From Streptomyces sp. NRRL F-6131 (GTDB lineage: Bacteria > Actinomycetota > Actinomycetes > Streptomycetales > Streptomycetaceae): a stretch of 27,538 nt of DNA. Positions 16,352-23,684 of this stretch are shown here, one piece after another. Under the pieces are notes generated by a model. The model saw only the letters and a list, made by a program, of their open reading frames with translations, ran no database searches and was not told the origin of the DNA. The stretch lies in NCBI GenBank assembly GCA_000719695.1, contig JOHN01000086.1:1-27538 (forward strand), in the 5' to 3' direction. The position numbers and the translations under genes are program-made. Position 1 is the first letter of the stretch. Every line of letters begins with the position of its first letter.

Positions 16352-16412
16352 CTGTCCACGTGCCAGGCCCGCCGGAGCCGAGCACTGTCCACCGCTGTCC
16401 ACGGCTGTCCAC
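16352..16412 (-). repeat. GTGGACAG direct repeats upstream of the MFS gene
   Basis: CTGTCCAC on the plus strand at 16385-16392, 16395-16402 and 16405-16412, an exact 10-bp period, plus a fourth copy at 16352-16359. They lie 23-83 nt upstream of the MFS ATG. Repeats spaced by one helical turn are typical of activator-binding arrays such as SARP sites. Confidence 0.65.
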
Positions 16413-16472
16413 CCGCCACCCCGACCCCGGCCCCGTCCGCCACCTCGGACGAACGGCACGCACGAACGCCGC

Positions 16473-16503
16473 GGACCCCGCACCCGGGGTGGGTGCGGGG
16501 TCC
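16473..16503 (-). terminator. Terminator of the AAA regulator gene
   Basis: GGACCCCGCACCC (16473-16485), loop GGGGT, GGGTGCGGGGTCC (16491-16503): a perfect 13-bp stem 68 nt downstream of the regulator stop on the minus strand. Confidence 0.75.
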
Positions 16504-16551
16504 CCTCGACGCACGGTCCCCTCGACGCGGGGTCCCCTCGACGCGCGGTCC
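16497..16551. repeat. 16-bp tandem repeat downstream of the AAA regulator
   Basis: Three full units, xxGGTCCCCTCGACGC, at 16497-16512, 16513-16528 and 16529-16544, and a partial fourth. They overlap the right arm of the terminator hairpin, so the arm sequence itself has been duplicated. Confidence 0.85.
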
Positions 16552-16570
16552 ACCCGGCGGCGGACCGCCG

Positions 16571-18571
16571 TCAGCGCGGGCCGTGCACCTCCTGCTGCCA
16601 CAGGGCCTCGCAGAGCAGGTCCAGGCCCTGCCGCAAGTGCCGCCGGTAGGTGCCGTACGGCAGCCCCAGCCGGCGGGCGGCGCCCTCCTGGGTGGGCGCG
16701 CCGGAGAAGTAGCCGGCCGTCAGGGCCTCGCGGGCGCGGGCGCCGCGCGGATCCCGGGCGAGGTCGTCGACGGCTCCGCGGAGCAGGGTGCGCAGCTCCT
16801 CCACCGGGTCGTCGAGGTCGGCCGCGAGGCGGGTGCGCAGCAGGGCGCAGGCGGCGAAGGCCCCCGCGTCCCGCCAGTGCGCGAGGGCCTCGCGCACGGC
16901 CTGGTCGAACGCGGTGCGGGAGACCCCGGACGGCCCGGCCTCGGCCGGCACGGCGGTCGCCGTCATGAAGTTGCGCAGCCAGGCCTCCACGGGCACCTGG
17001 CGCCAGTCGACGCCGAACACGCCGTAGGTGTGCGCGCCGACCCGGGGCCGCGCACCGGTGTCGACGAGGGTGCCCCTGACCCGGGCCGCCCAGGTCTCGG
17101 CGTCCCGCCAGACCGCGAAGCCGTAGGCGCGGTTCCGGGCGCGGGCCGACTCGGCCTGGGCCCGGGAGGAGCTGAGGTCGATGACCCGCGAGGGCACCTG
17201 GTACCGCTCGGGGTAGACGGTGAACCGGCTGACGCCGATGTGCTCGCCGGGCCGCACCGGTGCGGTGGCCCGGGCGTACGCCCAGGCGGCGGCCACCACC
17301 GGGTCGGTGGCGAGGTCCTCGGGGTCGGCGGGCGCGGCCAGGGCGAGGCGGGCGGTGAACGCCACGACGCGCCCCGTGCCGACCAGCCGGTAGACGCTGA
17401 AGGCCTGCGGCTGGCGCTCCGCCCAGTAGCGGACCAGCGCGGCGGACTCCGGTCCCTCGGTCTCCGTGGCCATCCGCAGCACCACGTCGAGGTCCTCGGG
17501 GTGCAGCGGCCGGTCGTGCACCTCCTCCTCGCGCGACCAGGTGCGCAGCCGCGCCACGACCTCGCTGTCCCGGAAGAGGTGGAAGAGCTCGTCGGTGACG
17601 GTCCAGACCCGCTCCTCCGGGGCCTCCCGCAGCAGCCGCAGGTACTCCTCGGTCAGCCGTCGGCGCATCTCCACGAAGGCGTTGGGGGCCCGCCAGCGCA
17701 GGTCGGCGGCGAGCGTCTCGCGGGCGGCGTCGTGCGGGTGGAGGCCCCGGTGGGTGGACTCCATGAACGGCAGACCCCTGAGCCAGCCGAACAGCAGGTG
17801 GGCGTCCACGTCGGGCAGGACGGTGGCAAGCAGCTCCTCGGAGGTCGAGTAGGCCTGTGCGGCCACCTCCAGGGCGCGGCGGTGGCCCGCGGTCGGGACT
17901 TCGCCGACGAGACCGGAGAGCAGGGTGCGCAGCACGTCGGCGGAGGGCGCCCAGACGCCCTCGCGGCTCCAGTCGGCCTCCCGGGCGGCGGCGGCGAGGG
18001 AGAGCGCCAGCGGGTTGCCGCCGGCGAACCGCAGGACGCGTTCCCGCAGTTCGGCGGGCACCTGGGCGGTGGCCAGCAGGCTGCGGGCCTGCGGCTCGGA
18101 GAACGGCCCCAGTTCGAGCACGCGCAGCAGTCCGGACCAGGCCGGGTCGGCGGTCCACTGGGGTTGCGGCGCGAGCCGGCCGGCCAGCACCACCAGGGTG
18201 TCGTCGGCCGCGCGGGGCAGGAAGCGCTGCCACAGCCAGCTCTCCAGCCACTGGCAGTGCTCGAAGGAGTCGACGAACAGCACCGTCCCGGGGATGTCGA
18301 GGAAGGGCGCGGCGGCGCGTTCGAAGTCGGCCGGGTCGCGACCGACGAAACGGCCGTCGAGCTCCAGGAGGAGCCGTCCGGTCGCCCGGGCGTGGTCGGC
18401 GAGTCGGCGCAGCAGGGTCGACTTGCCGATGCCGCCCGGGCCGACCAGGTAGAACGCGAACGGCGCCTGCGGATCGCCGGTCAGGGCCTGCGCGAAGCAG
18501 TCGAGTTCTTCGTCGCGGCCGATGAAGGCCTGCTGGCGCGCGTCGCTCAGCCGCTGCTTGACGGAGGCCAT
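16571..18571 (-). CDS. AAA/STAND-type ATPase regulator with C-terminal HTH
   Basis: 666 residues. After a short head comes FIGRDEELDCFAQAL (16-30), the usual opening of STAND/AAA regulators, then Walker A GPGGIGKST (44-52), Walker B TVLFVDSFEH (about 96-105) and a sensor region LVVLAGR. The ATPase region ends near 300 with winged-helix-like sequence (FAGGNPLALSLAAAAREA). The middle is a long helical region of unknown role. The C-terminus (about 628-660) has TQEGAARRLGLPYGTYRRHLRQG, a sigma-region-4-like helix-turn-helix, so it probably binds DNA after ATP-dependent switching. The ATG has GGAGGAG upstream. It follows the SnoaL-like gene by 61 nt. Its closest targets could be the MFS/carotenoid oxygenase genes downstream. 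Confidence 0.85.
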   Translation of the reverse strand: MASVKQRLSDARQQAFIGRDEELDCFAQALTGDPQAPFAFYLVGPGGIGKSTLLRRLADHARATGRLLLELDGRFVGRDPADFERAAAPFLDIPGTVLFVDSFEHCQWLESWLWQRFLPRAADDTLVVLAGRLAPQPQWTADPAWSGLLRVLELGPFSEPQARSLLATAQVPAELRERVLRFAGGNPLALSLAAAAREADWSREGVWAPSADVLRTLLSGLVGEVPTAGHRRALEVAAQAYSTSEELLATVLPDVDAHLLFGWLRGLPFMESTHRGLHPHDAARETLAADLRWRAPNAFVEMRRRLTEEYLRLLREAPEERVWTVTDELFHLFRDSEVVARLRTWSREEEVHDRPLHPEDLDVVLRMATETEGPESAALVRYWAERQPQAFSVYRLVGTGRVVAFTARLALAAPADPEDLATDPVVAAAWAYARATAPVRPGEHIGVSRFTVYPERYQVPSRVIDLSSSRAQAESARARNRAYGFAVWRDAETWAARVRGTLVDTGARPRVGAHTYGVFGVDWRQVPVEAWLRNFMTATAVPAEAGPSGVSRTAFDQAVREALAHWRDAGAFAACALLRTRLAADLDDPVEELRTLLRGAVDDLARDPRGARAREALTAGYFSGAPTQEGAARRLGLPYGTYRRHLRQGLDLLCEALWQQEVHGPR

Positions 18572-18632
18572 CTGACGGCTCCTCCTCCCTCGTTCCGCTC
18601 GCGCCGGTGGTGTCGTCGGGAACCGCGGTGGC

Positions 18633-19031
18633 TCACCGGACGAGGCCCAGGTTGCGGTCGTCCTCGTCGCCGGAGAGGAGCAGGGTGGTCTCCTCGACCT
18701 GTGCGAAGCGCCCGTCGGCGGCGAACCGGGCGAAGAGGTACACCTCGGTGCGGGAGGTGCGGCCGTCGTGCCGGGTGACGGTGACGGTGTGGCGGTCGGC
18801 GTAGCGCGGGCCGTCGCGGAGTTCGTCGTGGACCTCGACGCGTCCGCCGCTGACCAGGGACCGCAGTCGGGTCATGTGCTGGACGAACTCCGCCCGGTCG
18901 CTCCACACGCCGTTGGTGCGCTGGCGGTAGTCGGGGGTGAAGTGCCGGTCGACGACCTCGTCGAGGGGCAGGTCCGGGTCCGGGGCGAACAGCAGGTCGT
19001 TGAGGGCCCGGGTGATATCGGTGGCGGTCAT
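18633..19031 (-). CDS. SnoaL/NTF2-like protein
   Basis: 132 residues, no signal peptide. DITRALNDLLFAPDPDLPLDEVVDRHFTPDYRQRTNGVWSDRAEFVQHMTRLRSLV is the helical opening of NTF2-like proteins, followed by strands GGRVEVHDELRDGPRYADRHTVTVTRHDGRTSRTEVYLFARFAADGRFAQVEETTLLL. It could be a ligand-binding or isomerase-like protein; the reaction is unknown. The ATG is preceded by GAAGGAAG, the same leader type as the secreted NTF2-like gene at 13263. Longer upstream starts give low-complexity noise. It is the first gene of a two-gene unit with the AAA regulator. Confidence 0.82.
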   Translation of the reverse strand: MTATDITRALNDLLFAPDPDLPLDEVVDRHFTPDYRQRTNGVWSDRAEFVQHMTRLRSLVSGGRVEVHDELRDGPRYADRHTVTVTRHDGRTSRTEVYLFARFAADGRFAQVEETTLLLSGDEDDRNLGLVR

Positions 19032-19633
19032 CGCGGTCTTCTTCCTTCGGTGGCGGGCGGTGGGAGGGGTGCGTGGGGGTGCCGAGGCGGAAGCGTTTCG
19101 GTGGACGGGAGATCGCCGAGGCGGCGGCCGGTCCGGTGACGTGGTGCCGAAGTGACGTGTGTGGAGGTGGCGGTGACGGACGCTCACGGGGCTGACGGGG
19201 CCGTCGGGCGACGGTGGTCACGTCGCCCGGGCGATCAGGCAGGCGTCAGGGGGAAGGAGGATCTCCGGCGGCCCGGCCGGCCGGAGCCTGCGGGAGGACG
19301 CGGACGACGGCCCGGGGCCCCGTGCGGCGGCGCGGCCGGGCCGCGGAGCGTGGCGCTCCGCGTGGTGGCCGGGCCGGCAACGCGCACTCTGGGCAAGGTC
19401 GTCGGTTCCTGTGTCGGGGCGGCCCCACGGGCCCGCCGTGGGAACGACGGCCCTCGGCTGGCCCGCCCCCGGACATTGACATGGGCACTATAGCCCGAAG
19501 CCCGACCGGCGCGAGCTGGGCGCTTCCGCGCCAAGGATGGTTCGTGCCAGGCCTGTTGCGGGCCCGGATTGGTCGCTCACCGGACATCTTCGGACAGGTC
19601 GGGATACCTGCGGACAGCTGCCCCGACACCCAC
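19032..19633. other. Gene-free region of about 600 nt
   Basis: Open frames here are Arg/Pro/Gly-rich and lack convincing starts, so no gene is called. It holds the GTGACGTG direct repeat, a perfect hairpin CGCGGAGCG-tgg-CGCTCCGCG (19342-19362) flanked by repeated GGCCGGGCC, and a lone AT-rich spot TTGACAtgggcacTATAG (19476-19492). On the minus strand that spot contains TATAGT. A small RNA or a lost gene could lie here, but nothing identifies one. Confidence 0.5.
19136..19159 (-). promoter_or_regulatory. Direct repeat upstream of the SnoaL-like/AAA operon
   Basis: GTGACGTG occurs at 19136-19143 and 19152-19159 with a 16-bp period, 105-128 nt before the start codon of the SnoaL-like gene. It may be a regulator site; no clear -10/-35 pair is seen beside it. 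Confidence 0.3.
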
Positions 19634-19659
19634 CCGGACCGTCCGGCCGGACGGTCCGG
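19634..19659. terminator. 26-bp perfect palindrome at the end of the membrane-protein gene
   Basis: Half-site CCGGACCGTCCGG followed by its reverse complement, directly adjoining the minus-strand stop codon at 19660-19662. It most likely ends that transcript. Confidence 0.7.
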
Positions 19660-20481
19660 CTACCGGGAACGCCACCGGCGCCGGGTGCCGCGGGACCGTC
19701 CGAAACCGTCGTCGTTCCGGAAGAAGACCACGGCGATCACCGCACCGAACAGCCAGAACACCGCCGAGACCAGCAGGCCGGACACGGAGGCGCCGCCCGC
19801 CACCAGACCGGTCACCGGCCAGAGCGTCCACAGGCCGAACCACACCCAGGCGAACGCGCGGTGGCCCATGATCCCGAAGAAGGTGATCGCCCGTCCGCCG
19901 CCCAGCAGTGACCACAGCAGCACGCCCAGCCCCACCCAGGCGAGCAGCAGGTCCCACGTCAGCCGGCCGGAGGAGGACGGGAGCATCCCGTGGCGCCGGC
20001 CGTCCACCGTGACGCCGACGACCTCCCCGTACCAGATCTCGAGGTCGGCCCGGTCGCCCTTGTCCGCCCCGCCGTACAGCGCGGAGCCCACCTCGAGCCG
20101 GGTGACCGCCCCGGCGGCCCGCCGGACGGACAGCTGGTAGACGGTCTCGGTGGTCGTGGACGAGGTGTCGGTGCTGCCGGTGGTGGTGGTGCGGGTGGTG
20201 GTCCTCTTGTCCACCACCTCGCCGGTCTCGTGCCCGAGGCAGCCCCGGCCCTCGACCGCCGCCGCTCCCCCGCCGGGCTCGGTGCTCGCGGCGCTCCCCG
20301 TGCTCCCGGCGCTCACGACACCCCCGGCGCTCCCGGCGCTCCCGGCGCTCGCGACGGAGCAGGCCCCGGCGTGCCGGAACTGCACGGAGTCGCGGTAGGG
20401 CTCCCCCGCGAGGTCGATGCCGATCCAGAGGGCCGCCAGCCCGAGCAGGCCCGCACAGCACCGCACGATGATCCGAATCAT
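19660..20481 (-). CDS. Hypothetical membrane protein with a low-complexity extracytoplasmic insert
   Basis: 273 residues. The N-terminus MIRIIVRCCAGLLGLAALWIGIDLA is one membrane segment. An exported region follows, with paired Cys (GACSV and GRGCLGH) separated by a 35-residue Ala/Gly/Ser insert. Then come a Thr-rich stretch (TTTRTTTTGSTDTSSTTT) and a beta-rich part YQLSVRRAAG...LEIWYGEVVGVTVDGRRHGMLP. The C-terminal half has about four more helices (WDLLLAWVGLGVLLWSLL, AFAWVWFGLWTLWPVTGLVA, LLVSAVFWLFGAVIAVVFF). I do not recognise a function. The start is set by GGGAGGA before ATG. The two Cys could form a disulfide across the variable insert. Confidence 0.75.
   Translation of the reverse strand: MIRIIVRCCAGLLGLAALWIGIDLAGEPYRDSVQFRHAGACSVASAGSAGSAGGVVSAGSTGSAASTEPGGGAAAVEGRGCLGHETGEVVDKRTTTRTTTTGSTDTSSTTTETVYQLSVRRAAGAVTRLEVGSALYGGADKGDRADLEIWYGEVVGVTVDGRRHGMLPSSSGRLTWDLLLAWVGLGVLLWSLLGGGRAITFFGIMGHRAFAWVWFGLWTLWPVTGLVAGGASVSGLLVSAVFWLFGAVIAVVFFRNDDGFGRSRGTRRRWRSR
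20281..20353. repeat. Microsatellite-like CGGCGCTCC repeats inside the membrane-protein gene
   Basis: Near-tandem 9-nt units (GGCGCTCCC type) encode the Ala-Gly-Ser insert; copies at about 20325-20350 are identical in tandem. Length changes in units of 9 nt would keep the frame. Confidence 0.75.
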
Positions 20482-20564
20482 CCCGGTTCCTCCCCGCCTC
20501 ACCTCCAGTGTCGCGGCGGCCGGGCCGCCCGGCAACGCGTTTGCACACGGCGACGGGAGGCTCC

Positions 20565-20599
20565 GGCGTGGGAAGTCGGACCGGCCGACTTCCCATGCC
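20565..20599 (-). terminator. Terminator of the winged-helix gene
   Basis: GGCGTGGGAAGTCGG (20565-20579), loop ACCGG, CCGACTTCCCATGCC (20585-20599): a 15-bp stem with one G-T pair, 19 nt after the minus-strand stop at 20618. Confidence 0.8.
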
Positions 20600-20617
20600 G
20601 GCGGGGGAGTCGAGGGA

Positions 20618-21793
20618 TCAGGCGGCGGGGAGGAGGCGGGTCTCGGTGGTGGGCGGGAGGTTGGCGGGCTTGGTCCACCAGTGGTGGTAGCGGCGGTAGA
20701 CGTGCGGTTCGCGGTCGGCGAGGAGGGTGGTCAGTGCGCGGGCCTCGGTGGCGAGTTGGTCCCAGGCCTCGTCGGGCAGGGGGTGGAAGGCCGTCGCCTC
20801 GATGCCGGCGTCGACGGTGCGCCACAGGCCGGCCACGCGGCCGTCGACCAGGAGGGTCGGCAGGACGTCGCCGTTGCGCTTGATCACCAGGGGGCGGTAG
20901 TCCGGCGGGATGACCCGGCCGCGGTCGGCGTGGGCGAGCAGGACGCTGTCCCACATCGCCATCAGCCGGGCCGGCACCGGGGTCTCCTCGTCCGGGCGCG
21001 GCGCACCCGGGAGGTCGTACAACTCCGCGCCGCCCGGCCCCGTCAGGCGTTCGACGCCGCCCTCGGCGGCGAGGACCCGCAGGGCCTCCCGGGCGCGGCC
21101 GCGCTGGACCAGCGCGAACTGGGCGACGTCCGCCACCGAGGCGGGGCCGAAGCCGTCGAGGTAGCGCAGCACCAGGGTCCGCAGCGAGGCGGCGGCCACC
21201 TCCGGGTCGCCGAGGACGGGCCGGACCGCCGGGGCGACGTAGGAGAGCTTCTGGCCGAAGGACCAGGTCTCCGTACCCGGCGCGCGGAGCAACGGGGCCA
21301 CCTGCCGCAGGCCCCACCAGGCCGGGGCCCCGGCCCCGGCACCGTGGCGCTCGGCGAGGCGGTCGGTGAGCCAGGTCTCGAACTCCGTGCTCGCGCGGGG
21401 GCGGTCGCCGTAGTCCAGCACGTCCGCGACCAGCGCGTCCCCGTCCGCGGCGGTCAGCCCGGACGCCGTGAAGCGGTCGTCCCCCAGCCGGGAGGCCCGG
21501 ATCGACGGGTGGACGGCCTGGAGGAAGACCGGGAAGTCGTCGATGTGCACGGCGTGCAGGGTGATCCGCATCAGGGTCGACTTGACGATCGTCCGGTCGG
21601 CGAAGGCCGCGTCGAGGTGGGCGGGGTCGAAACCGGCGACCCGGTTCCACAGCGCCAGGTACGGCGAGGCCGCCTGCTGGGCCTGCAGCGCGACGACCCG
21701 CCGCACCGCCTCGGCGACGCCGATCTCCTCCCGCCGCACCAGCAGCTGCCGGGTCAGCGTGGCTCGGTTGAGCTGCCCTGCGGTGATCGTCAT
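20618..21793 (-). CDS. Winged-helix DNA-binding protein, HTH_42 (YcaQ/AlkX-like)
   Basis: 391 residues of the HTH_42 family: RATLTRQLLVRREEIGVAEAVRRVVALQAQQAASPYLALWNRVAGF at the start, KSTLMRITLHAVHIDDFPVFLQAVHP, then APAWWGLRQVAPLLRAPGTETWSFGQKLSYVAP, YLDGFGPASVADVAQF, WDSVLLAHADRGRVIPPDYRPLVIKRNGDVLPTLLVDGRVAGLWR. E. coli YcaQ and Streptomyces AlkZ/AlkX-type relatives are glycosylases that open DNA interstrand crosslinks, often tied to natural-product self-protection; the QxQ-type motif (ALQAQQA) of the family is visible. Glycosylase activity of this copy is inferred. A GGGGGGA precedes ATG. A possible -10 (TAGGCT, minus strand, 21828-21823) lies upstream. Confidence 0.82.
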   Translation of the reverse strand: MTITAGQLNRATLTRQLLVRREEIGVAEAVRRVVALQAQQAASPYLALWNRVAGFDPAHLDAAFADRTIVKSTLMRITLHAVHIDDFPVFLQAVHPSIRASRLGDDRFTASGLTAADGDALVADVLDYGDRPRASTEFETWLTDRLAERHGAGAGAPAWWGLRQVAPLLRAPGTETWSFGQKLSYVAPAVRPVLGDPEVAAASLRTLVLRYLDGFGPASVADVAQFALVQRGRAREALRVLAAEGGVERLTGPGGAELYDLPGAPRPDEETPVPARLMAMWDSVLLAHADRGRVIPPDYRPLVIKRNGDVLPTLLVDGRVAGLWRTVDAGIEATAFHPLPDEAWDQLATEARALTTLLADREPHVYRRYHHWWTKPANLPPTTETRLLPAA

Positions 21794-21828
21794 GGTGGTG
21801 TCCCCCCGTCGGCGTCCGGGCAGCCTAA

Positions 21829-21857
21829 CCGCCCCGACCGACAGTCGACCGGGGCGG
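21829..21857. other. Hairpin in the promoter region of the winged-helix gene
   Basis: CCGCCCCG (21829-21836) and CGGGGCGG (21850-21857) form a perfect 8-bp stem. It lies next to the possible -10 of the winged-helix gene and downstream of the ribosome-inactivating-protein gene, so it might serve either as operator or as a second terminator. Confidence 0.45.
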
Positions 21858-21861
21858 CGCA

Positions 21862-21890
21862 GGAAGGGGCGCGGGGCCTGTGGCCCTTCC
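21862..21890 (-). terminator. Terminator of the ribosome-inactivating-protein gene
   Basis: GGAAGGG (21862-21868) pairs with CCCTTCC (21884-21890), extended by two or three partly matched bases, 13 nt after the minus-strand stop at 21903. Confidence 0.6.
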
Positions 21891-21902
21891 GGGGGGGGAG
21901 GG

Positions 21903-22805
21903 TCAGCGCGGGACCTTGGCGTGCAGTTCCATGTAGCCGACGTAGGCGAGGAAGGCGGCCAGCGACTGGAAGGTCCGGCCGGCGACGCTGAAGGTGGGGG
22001 TCTGGCCACTCAGCCGCCGGTACACGAACGTGGAGGCGTCGTCCCAGTGCTGCTGGAGGTCCACGTTCTCCGGCCCCATGGCGTTGGAGGTGTAGTTGCG
22101 GATGTTGCCCCGGATGTTGTCGAAGACCCGGCCGAACCGCGCGGCCTCGGACGTCGCCTGGATGATCGTCACCATCTCGCGGGCGAAGGCGTTGGAGTCG
22201 CGCTGGATGCGGGTGGCCGCGGTCGCGATGCTGGTGAGGGCGTTGGTGAGGTTGGCGTAGCCGATGGAGCGCGCGGCGCGGTCGCCGGTGCCGCCGCCCG
22301 GCAGGCGGGAGTAGTTGCCGTCCCAGGGCAGGCGCTGGACGTTGTTGGAGTGGGTGACCTGCTGGAACTCGGCGGGCCAGACGTCCGGGAAGACGTAGTG
22401 GGTGCCCTGGTGGTTGTCGTACGCGGGCTGGTAGAAGCCGGCGAAGTAGAGGTTGTCGGCCCACCAGTAGAGGGAGCCGCGGTACTGGTCGCCGGTCAGG
22501 ATGCGGGCCTCGATGAGACGGGTGGGCAGCAGCGTCGTCTCGTCGAGCTGGGCGGCGACCTCGGGGTGGTTGGGGATGTCGTGGCCGCTGATCCGGTGCA
22601 ACTGGTCGATGGCGTACCAGTAGTTGTCGTGGGCGGCCTGGCCGCCCCATTCGAGGTCGCCGATGTTCCAGTCGAACTTGGAGATGGAGCCGTTCGGGTC
22701 GGCGTGCGCGGCGGGCGCGGACGCGGCCTGGACCAGGCCGAGCGCCAGACCGAGCGCGAGGAGGAGGCCGACGAGCCGTCGGCCGAGGAGGGTGTGGAGG
22801 TGCAC
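21903..22805 (-). CDS. Secreted ribosome-inactivating protein (ricin A-chain/Shiga-like rRNA N-glycosidase family)
   Basis: 300 residues. GTG start with GGAG 8 nt upstream. A Sec signal peptide (RR, then LVGLLLALGLALGLV, Ala-rich end AHA at about 33-35) precedes a RIP domain. The catalytic pattern is readable: Tyr120 in DNLYFAGFY, Tyr165 in LPWDGNYSRL (compare GGNYDRL of ricin), Glu220 and Arg223 in SEAARF, and Trp254 in QQHWDDAS. These match ricin Tyr80, Tyr123, Glu177, Arg180 and Trp211 in order and spacing. The known reaction is removal of one adenine from the sarcin-ricin loop of 23S/28S rRNA. There is no lectin B chain, so this is type 1. Similar secreted RIPs exist in Streptomyces coelicolor. 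No immunity gene is apparent next to it. Confidence 0.9.
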   Translation of the reverse strand: MHLHTLLGRRLVGLLLALGLALGLVQAASAPAAHADPNGSISKFDWNIGDLEWGGQAAHDNYWYAIDQLHRISGHDIPNHPEVAAQLDETTLLPTRLIEARILTGDQYRGSLYWWADNLYFAGFYQPAYDNHQGTHYVFPDVWPAEFQQVTHSNNVQRLPWDGNYSRLPGGGTGDRAARSIGYANLTNALTSIATAATRIQRDSNAFAREMVTIIQATSEAARFGRVFDNIRGNIRNYTSNAMGPENVDLQQHWDDASTFVYRRLSGQTPTFSVAGRTFQSLAAFLAYVGYMELHAKVPR

Positions 22806-23014
22806 GGGTCGACTCCTGCGAGCGGTGGACGGGGACGCGTTCACCCTCCCCGGAGACGCGCCCTCCCGGTGGTCCCGTTGTGCACGGACTTCGCCCCGAG
22901 GGCGCACAGGAGGCGGCGATGTCCTGAGTTCACGTCAGAGTCGTTCGGCCCGTCGTCCGGTGGCGAGGGCCTGGCGATCACGGCGCCACGACGGAGAAGG
23001 ACGAACGGCGGGCA

Positions 23015-23049
23015 GGCCCCGACCGGGACTCCCCGGTCGGGGTCGACAG
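23015..23049. repeat. 35-nt hairpin repeat, copy A
   Basis: GGCCCCGACCGGGA-ct-CCCCGGTCGGGGTCGACAG. It forms a CCCCGACCGGG/CCCGGTCGGGG stem and is the same, but for two positions, as the element at 26903-26937. It lies 88-54 nt before the tetR start. Confidence 0.85.
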
Positions 23050-23052
23050 TTC

Positions 23053-23096
23053 AGGAACGATTGTTCTTGACTGACCGTTCCTCAATTGCGTACGGT
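23053..23096 (+). promoter_or_regulatory. Leaderless promoter and operator of the TetR gene
   Basis: -35 TTGACT (23067-23072), 18-nt spacer, -10 TACGGT (23091-23096), 6 nt to ATG 23103. An inverted repeat AGGAACG (23053-23059) / CGTTCCT (23076-23082) overlaps the -35 and spacer, and an inner GAACgattGTTC (23055-23066) adds a second palindrome. The form suits TetR autorepression. Confidence 0.75.
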
Positions 23097-23102
23097 CGTG
23101 CC

Positions 23103-23660
23103 ATGGGACGCCCGAGAGGATTTGACGAGGCCGAAGTGGTCCGGTCGGCGGCGGAGCTGTTCGCCGGCCGGAGCTACGACGGCACCTCCATCGATGACCT
23201 GGTCGCTCACCTCGGTGTGCACCGCAACAGCCTGTACAAGACGTTCGGCAGTAAACGCGGGCTCTACCTCGCCGCGCTGCGATGGTCCCTGGACCACGAT
23301 CTCGCGCCCTTGACCGACCGCATCGCCGGAGCCGCCGGCCCCCTCGAGGGGGTGCGCGAAGCCCTCGCCGCACCGGCCACGGGCGCGGGCCTCGACCTGC
23401 TGCTGCTGGCCGCCGCCGAACGCGCGCCGGAGGACGGCGAGGTGGCCGCCCTGGTGGCCGAGGCCTTCGCCGCCCTGGACCGCGCCACCGGCGCCCTGGT
23501 CGGGGCGGACGACGCCGCCGACGACGGCGAGGCGTCCGGCCTGGCCACGGCACTCACCGCAGCAGTCCTGGGGCTGCGCCTGCGCGCCAGGTCCGGCGCC
23601 GCGAGTGCGGCCGTCGACCGGGCCGGCGCCGCCCTCGCGCACCGCCTCGACCAGCACTGA
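23103..23660 (+). CDS. TetR-family transcriptional regulator
   Basis: 185 residues. The N-terminal HTH reads MGRPRGFDEAEVVRSAAELFAGRSYDGTSIDDLVAHLGVHRNSLYKTFGSKRGLYLAALR, a standard TetR DNA-binding domain, including the recognition helix GVHRNSLYKTF. The C-terminal half is helical, Ala/Leu-rich and must bind an unknown ligand. Start chosen from the -10 box 6 nt upstream (no Shine-Dalgarno). The inverted repeats over its promoter suggest it represses itself and the next gene, which begins 24 nt after its stop. Confidence 0.9.
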   Translation: MGRPRGFDEAEVVRSAAELFAGRSYDGTSIDDLVAHLGVHRNSLYKTFGSKRGLYLAALRWSLDHDLAPLTDRIAGAAGPLEGVREALAAPATGAGLDLLLLAAAERAPEDGEVAALVAEAFAALDRATGALVGADDAADDGEASGLATALTAAVLGLRLRARSGAASAAVDRAGAALAHRLDQH

Positions 23661-23684
23661 ACCCTTCACCGCAAAGGAACCGAC

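Noticed and set aside
14785..16968. Long plus-strand open frame across the MFS gene and its upstream repeats
   Set aside because: Low-complexity translation and passage through tandem repeats and a terminator; the MFS gene is real on the other strand.
19476..19492. Promoter from TTGACA and TATAG
   Set aside because: The elements are only about 7 nt apart, far too close for a sigma-70-type promoter, and no matching partner occurs on either strand.
19214..20140. Plus-strand open frame across the gene-free region
   Set aside because: No ribosome binding site, Arg/Pro/Thr-rich product, and it overlaps the well-supported minus-strand membrane gene.
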